This document shows positions 7,401 to 10,280 of a stretch of DNA of 10,280 nt, piece after piece (within the stretch, counting starts at the first letter, position 1; each line of letters begins with the position of its first letter). Below the pieces are notes generated by a model. That model searched no databases. It was not told the DNA's origin and was given only the letters and a program-made list of their open reading frames with translations. Origin of the DNA: JBGTHB01 sp041746415 (GTDB taxonomy: Bacteria > Pseudomonadota > Gammaproteobacteria > Coxiellales > Coxiellaceae); contig JBGTHB010000200.1 of assembly GCA_041746415.1 (NCBI GenBank), positions 1 to 10,280 on the forward strand. The letters run 5' to 3'. A program made the translations under genes and the position numbers.

Positions 7401-7627
7401 AAGTTGAATATATCCAATCGCGGGTGCGCGCTGGTAATATTTATGTGAATCGTAATATGATTGGTGCTGTAGTGGGAGTGCAACCATTTGGTGGTTGTAA
7501 CCTATCGGGTACAGGTCCCAAAGCGGGCGGCCCTCATTATTTGGCGCGTTTGTGTGATGAGAAAACCATTTCGATTGACACCACCGCGGCAGGTGGAAAC
7601 GCCTCATTAATGGCGATGGATGATTAG
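4478..7627 (+). CDS. putA: Bifunctional proline dehydrogenase / L-glutamate gamma-semialdehyde dehydrogenase (PutA)
   Basis: Oxidises proline to glutamate in two steps: an FAD-dependent proline dehydrogenase passes electrons to quinone, and an NAD-dependent aldehyde dehydrogenase oxidises the semialdehyde. From ATG 4478 it is 1049 aa. The PRODH barrel (about residues 190-500) shows SVKLSAL at 249, VRLVKGAYWD at 352-361 and RRLLENGANSSFVN from 474, whose paired arginines bind the proline carboxylate. The ALDH domain (about 550-1030) shows SPWNFP at 698, AKPSE with K724, FTGS, ETGG with E802, GQRCSA with the catalytic C836, EVFGP with E934 and a C-terminal PFGG motif. The E. coli-type N-terminal ribbon-helix-helix DNA-binding domain (about 45 residues) is absent, and there is no extra C-terminal domain, so this is a short type-A-like PutA that should not repress its own gene. 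It is expected at the inner face of the cytoplasmic membrane. lemA follows 20 bp downstream. Confidence 0.97.
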   Translation: MIENYLLSKGLANSCLRPFDQYYRASETACIDTLLTYLNYDATLEERIAQLAADLVKNIRSKQADLSPVEALMSFYDLSTEEGVVLMCLAEALLRVPDKETEDLLIQDKLTSAAWNEHVGRSESSFVNMTTWGLALSGKVLKKNSKAGAFTKIWRGLIQRAGEPVIRQAVRQAMKVLSEQFILGRNIKEALKRAEPNIKKGFRYSFDMLGEVARTQADADRYYKAYYDAITELGESELTENLIGGPSISVKLSALNPRYEFTQRTRMIPVLTARVKNLVQHAKECNISITIDAEEADRLDISFDVIEAIFTDADFKEWSGLGLALQAYQKRAFYVLDWLATLAREQKKQIQVRLVKGAYWDTEIKLAQVMGLSDYPVFTRKINTDVSYLACAKKIIEAEDAIYAQFATHNAYSVAAILNMIGGKKSGFNFEFQQLQGMGQALHQQVVEDQRIHVPCRIYAPVGSHEDLLPYLVRRLLENGANSSFVNRIADKEIDINKIIESPVMAVKALQSIPNARIPLPKNIYGENRQNSAGIDLSDLTTLTALGDAIKERAEQSWQAAPMQLKIKQPQPSLNPTDTEAVVGEYQNATTEQMQQGLQKAKAAFEDWSGRTISERAALLRNIANELENHTADFMYLCQKEAGKTLGDGVAEIREAVDFCRYYADQAELHLTDQVMPGPTGESNILKMTGRGVFLCISPWNFPLAIFTGQVVAALVAGNCVIAKPSEQTVLIAAQAVRCFHKAGIPLDVVQLMPGRGSEIGNTLVANPDISGIMFTGSNETANTIQKTLAERQGPIIPFIAETGGMNAMIADSTALPEQLVRDVVISAFGSCGQRCSALRILFVQDEIADKVIPMLAGAMAELNIGNPQFISTDIGPVIDDAAQDNLHQHQAYLTKESGAKLIYCCQLPVESEKGTFFAPQAWELERLDILKREVFGPMLHVLRFKQTELDKVIDQVNGLNYGLTFGIQSRIASQVEYIQSRVRAGNIYVNRNMIGAVVGVQPFGGCNLSGTGPKAGGPHYLARLCDEKTISIDTTAAGGNASLMAMDD

Positions 7628-7647
7628 CCTAAACACAGGAGAAGAGC

Positions 7648-8208
7648 ATGGGTTGGATTATTTTAGCAATTGTAGTCGTCGTGGTGTTGTATGCAGTTTA
7701 TGTTTATAACGCCTTAGTTAGTTTAAAAAACCAAGTGCAAGAAGGGTGGAGTGGTATCGATGTGCAATTAAAACGTCGTTATAATTTGATTCCGAATTTA
7801 GTATCGACAGTACAAGGTTATCAAAAACATGAAAATGAAACGTTACGCCAAGTAACGGCATTGCGCGAGCAAGCGATGAACACCAACGACATTCAAAAGA
7901 AAGCGCAAGTGGAATCGGCATTAAGCGGTGCTATTGGTAAATTGATGGTGCAGGTTGAAGCCTATCCCGATTTAAAAGCCAGTCAAAACTTTTTGGATTT
8001 GCAAAAGCAATTAGCAGATATTGAAGACCAAATTCAATTAGCGCGTCGTTATTACAATGGTACAGCGCGTAATTACAATACAAAAATTCAATCATTCCCC
8101 GATATGGTGGTGGCGAATTTATTTCACTTTAAAGCCTGGGATTATTTTGAATTGGATAATCCAGCTGAAAAAGCGGTGCCAAAAGTGGATTTCAGTGAAA
8201 AACTATAA
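7648..8208 (+). CDS. lemA: LemA family membrane protein
   Basis: The protein has 186 aa and the full LemA pattern: a single N-terminal membrane helix (about residues 3-20, IILAIVVVVVLYAVYVY), then YNALVSLKNQVQEGWSGIDVQLKRRYNLIPNLVSTVQGY, the most conserved block of the family, and helices through the FPDMVVANLFHFKAWDYFEL region near the C-terminus. Known LemA structures are a long helical bundle outside the membrane. The molecular role is not firmly known; LemA proteins have been associated with membrane stress and with a partner membrane protease or DUF2207 protein. AGGAG lies 6 nt before the ATG, and the gene begins 20 bp after putA, so read-through from putA is likely. The DUF2207 gene that often follows lemA directly lies about 0.9 kb further on here. 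Confidence 0.95.
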   Translation: MGWIILAIVVVVVLYAVYVYNALVSLKNQVQEGWSGIDVQLKRRYNLIPNLVSTVQGYQKHENETLRQVTALREQAMNTNDIQKKAQVESALSGAIGKLMVQVEAYPDLKASQNFLDLQKQLADIEDQIQLARRYYNGTARNYNTKIQSFPDMVVANLFHFKAWDYFELDNPAEKAVPKVDFSEKL

Positions 8209-8256
8209 TTAATAAAAAACACGGCATCTCATTCGTCAATACAAATCAAAAATCAT

Positions 8257-8325
8257 GTCATCGAGCGTGCGTGTTAATTCTTTTTCCGTCATCACGAGTG
8301 AGTCATCGAGCGTGGCAATCCATTC
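8257..8325. repeat. Degraded REP-like repeat and 13-bp direct repeat downstream of lemA
   Basis: gtcatcgagcgtg occurs at 8257-8269 and again at 8302-8314, 45 bp apart. The stretch 8287-8325 (cgtcatcacgag ... gagcgtggcaatccattc) resembles the widespread intergenic repeats of the form CGTCATTGCGAGC...GCAATCC found in many Proteobacteria. It looks like a worn copy, since the internal palindrome is no longer well paired. It lies in the 157-bp gap between the convergent lemA and Cys-rich genes. Confidence 0.5.
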
Positions 8326-8365
8326 AAATGCACAAAACAAATTTGAAAAATAAAAAACGCAATGT

Positions 8366-8869
8366 TTACGGTGATGCTGTTGGTGTTAAATTAGCGCCCC
8401 AATATGCTGTCGTTGCTGCCACGGCAGCAGCTACTGCTCCCACGAGAATCACAAGAAGTACGTAGCAAAGTTTGTTACATGAGAGAGCGTCACAGCTATC
8501 ATAATCACTGGCGATTTGATGACAAAGGTGCGCACAGTATTGTGACATAGGTGGTGTAGGTTCTTTCGTAGTGTCGCAACTCGTTTCGCAAACGTTGTTA
8601 TTTCCTGGCACACCAATTATCGCATTTGCAGGGCAATGATTGCGGAAGGCTTCTAATGTTTTTTCTCCGCCGTTGACGATAGTATTTTTTCGATCCCCAT
8701 AAGGTCTTATTTCCTTGGCGTAGATTGCATAACCTCCAATAGCACCCACACCTACGCTTGTGGCAGCAAGAAAATACAAAAGCAATTTCTTCAGCATGTT
8801 TGTGCATGTGTTTTGCTGGGGTTGTGCTAATAAGTGTTGATTCTCCCCGTTTGATGTGGGTGCTGCCAT
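8366..8869 (-). CDS. Small two-helix membrane protein with Cys-rich CX3C loop, unrecognised
   Basis: The protein has 167 aa and I do not recognise it. A polar N-terminus (MAAPTSNGENQ) leads to Lys27-Lys28 and a first hydrophobic helix (about 29-51). A loop of about 85 residues follows, then a second helix (about 136-155, VLLVILVGAVAAAVAATTAY). The loop carries eight cysteines (79, 94, 98, 112, 116, 126, 131, 135), six of them in three CX3C pairs; another Cys (22) precedes the first helix. The lysines before helix 1 suggest N-terminus inside and the loop in the periplasm, where the cysteines could form up to four disulfides. AGGAG lies 9 nt before ATG 8869, supporting the start. It is transcribed against its neighbours, between lemA and the DUF2207 gene, which suggests later insertion. 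The regular Cys pattern and two clean helices argue for a real gene although its family is unknown. Confidence 0.7.
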   Translation of the reverse strand: MAAPTSNGENQHLLAQPQQNTCTNMLKKLLLYFLAATSVGVGAIGGYAIYAKEIRPYGDRKNTIVNGGEKTLEAFRNHCPANAIIGVPGNNNVCETSCDTTKEPTPPMSQYCAHLCHQIASDYDSCDALSCNKLCYVLLVILVGAVAAAVAATTAYWGANLTPTASP

Positions 8870-9095
8870 CGTCTTCTTCTCCTGGCCAAAATTATTTAGC
8901 GGCAGCGTAGAGCAATATATTGCCCCCTGTCAACGCACTTGCCTAAGCCAACTGTTTTATTAGCCTGATAAGTGGAAGCTGTGACTGAAAAAATTAAATT
9001 GCAATTAAACAGAGCATCTGCAATGGTATATTAAAAATGGCTGTATGATGGCTGATTTCAACCCCTAAGCGGCAAAGTTACAAAGAGGAGTTTTT
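8870..9095. other. Divergent intergenic region, 226 bp
   Basis: This is the shared upstream region of the minus-strand Cys-rich gene and the plus-strand DUF2207 gene, so it should hold promoters for both. On the plus strand TATATT at 9027-9032 and TATGAT at 9044-9049 are possible -10 boxes, but neither has a good -35 box at proper spacing. AAGAGGAG at 9083-9090 is a strong ribosome binding site 5 nt before ATG 9096. Confidence 0.4.
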
Positions 9096-10280
9096 ATGAA
9101 AACACTGCGTAGTATTCTCATTTTTCTAATCGGCATTTTCTCTTTAAGTGCGGTGGCGCAAATAGCGCAACCCGCGGTGTTGCAATTCAATAGTCGTATT
9201 CAAGTGCACAAAAACGCTGAGTTAAGCGTCAGGGAAAAAATTACCGTAAAAAGTTATGGGCGTGTGATTAAGCGTGGCATTTATCGTGATTTTCCTACGC
9301 GTTACAAAAGTAAAGATGGCACCAATTACAATATTGGCTTAACCGTTGTAGCGGCAAAAATTGATGGCGCTGTCACGGATTTTCATACTCAGCAAATTGG
9401 TAATGGCGTGCGTATTTATGTGGGAAAGCGCGATCAATTTATTAGTCCTGGCGTGCACACTTACACCATTAAATATCGTGTTACGCGTGAACTCGGATTT
9501 TTTAAAGATCATGATGAGTTGTATTGGAACGTTACCGGCACTGGCTGGGAATTTGCGATTCATCAAGCCAGCGCCACTGTTATTTTACCTGAAGGTGCAG
9601 CGCAAAATTTAACAGGAACCATTGCTTACACAGGTAAAGCGAACACGCGCGGTAAAAATTACACGGTTAGTAAAAACAAGCGTGGCGCCACCTTTCAAAC
9701 CACTCAGGCGCTGGCACCGCATGAAGGATTTACCATTGTTATAGGATGGCCGAAAGGTTTTATCACCCAGCCAACTGCTGCGCAAAATGCGGTTATGACA
9801 TTCAAAGATAATCTAGGTATAGCGGCAGCGTTATTAGGATTAGTGGTGTTGTTATTTTATTACGTGTTAATTTGGTCAAAGGTGGGTAAAGATCCTAAGC
9901 TTGGTACGATTATTCCCCTTTACACGCCACCTGCTGGTTTTTCGCCTGCGGCACTGCGTTACATTATGGATATGGGCTACGATAATCGCGTGTTAACCGC
10001 GGCGGTAGTGGATATGGCCGTGCGTGGGTTTATTAAAATTGAAAAACAAAGTGACAATAAATATATTTTGCATAAAGTAAGCAATGACACCTCGTTATTA
10101 ACGAAACCGCAGCAACAGTTAGCCAATAAATTGTTTGCAGATACGAGCGATTTTTTGCTTGATAAAACTAATGCAAGCACAATGCAGCAAGCTATTAGTG
10201 ATTTCCGTGAAGCACTTACAAAAGAATACACGGGACAGTTTTTTATTTTAAACACTAAATATTTATACGTAGGTTTAGCT
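9096..10280 (+). CDS. DUF2207 family membrane protein, 3'-truncated by window edge
   Basis: The frame is open from ATG 9096 to the last base (395 codons) without a stop; full members are usually about 550-650 aa, so the C-terminal part is outside the window. It begins with a signal peptide (MKTLRSILIFLIGIFSLSAVA, probable cleavage after A21). A beta-rich extracytoplasmic domain follows with the family hallmarks KRGIYRDFP near residue 60 and DELYWNVTGTGWEFAI near 139-154. A membrane helix lies at about 240-260 (LGIAAALLGLVVLLFYYVLIW), followed by GKDPKLGTIIPLYTPPAGFSPAALRYI, also typical of DUF2207. The part after this is cytoplasmic in the family. The function is unknown; genes of this family often sit next to lemA, and the two products may act together in the envelope. 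The strong ribosome binding site AAGAGGAG supports this start. Confidence 0.93.
   Translation, partial: MKTLRSILIFLIGIFSLSAVAQIAQPAVLQFNSRIQVHKNAELSVREKITVKSYGRVIKRGIYRDFPTRYKSKDGTNYNIGLTVVAAKIDGAVTDFHTQQIGNGVRIYVGKRDQFISPGVHTYTIKYRVTRELGFFKDHDELYWNVTGTGWEFAIHQASATVILPEGAAQNLTGTIAYTGKANTRGKNYTVSKNKRGATFQTTQALAPHEGFTIVIGWPKGFITQPTAAQNAVMTFKDNLGIAAALLGLVVLLFYYVLIWSKVGKDPKLGTIIPLYTPPAGFSPAALRYIMDMGYDNRVLTAAVVDMAVRGFIKIEKQSDNKYILHKVSNDTSLLTKPQQQLANKLFADTSDFLLDKTNASTMQQAISDFREALTKEYTGQFFILNTKYLYVGLA

Noticed and set aside
7311..7607. 98-codon minus-strand ORF inside putA
   Set aside because: Antisense shadow of the conserved ALDH C-terminus, with no ribosome binding site and no protein-like composition.
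8271..8465. 64-codon plus-strand ORF after lemA
   Set aside because: It spans the REP-like repeat and then runs antisense to the Cys-rich gene; low-complexity Ala/Thr tail and no ribosome binding site.
9977..10255. 92-codon minus-strand ORF opposite the DUF2207 gene
   Set aside because: The plus-strand frame carries clear DUF2207 motifs through this interval, so this is an antisense shadow.

Overview
The window most resembles the chromosome of an AT-rich gammaproteobacterium. The housekeeping proteins (inorganic pyrophosphatase, bifunctional PutA, LemA, DUF2207) are of proteobacterial type. The proteins beside them that I cannot place (long, helical, no recognised domain, one with internal repeats and Gln-rich tails) are of a kind common in host-associated Legionellales/Coxiella-like genomes. 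That lineage is an inference; no rRNA or other marker is present to settle it.

Left part (1-3546) is accessory. A 5'-truncated plus-strand ORF enters from the window edge and ends in a Pro/Ala/Gln-rich tail built of 36-residue repeats. It converges with, and overlaps by 18 bp, a minus-strand gene for a 308-aa protein with a Gln/His-rich C-terminus. That gene diverges from a 273-aa plus-strand ORF. I recognise none of the three.

Junction (3543-3875) is a 329-bp stretch without an intact gene. It holds a short minus-strand coding remnant resembling the end of a phospholipase-D-like domain, then two near-identical 33-bp imperfect palindromes in tandem, then a small perfect palindrome and a convincing promoter for ppa. 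It looks like a scar where an accessory module was lost or inserted next to core genes.

Core part (3876-8208) contains ppa, putA and lemA in one direction. PutA (proline to glutamate, via PRODH and P5C dehydrogenase domains) lacks the N-terminal ribbon-helix-helix domain used for autorepression in E. coli. A perfect 19-bp palindrome lies just upstream of a TATAAT in front of putA and may bind a separate regulator. lemA follows putA by 20 bp and may be co-transcribed.

Right part (8209-10280): LemA and DUF2207 membrane proteins are frequently adjacent in bacteria. Here about 0.9 kb separates them, containing a degraded REP-like repeat and an opposite-strand gene for a small two-helix membrane protein whose loop has eight cysteines, six of them in three CX3C pairs. 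The DUF2207 gene then runs off the window edge. I see no tRNA, rRNA, CRISPR array, transposase or integrase.
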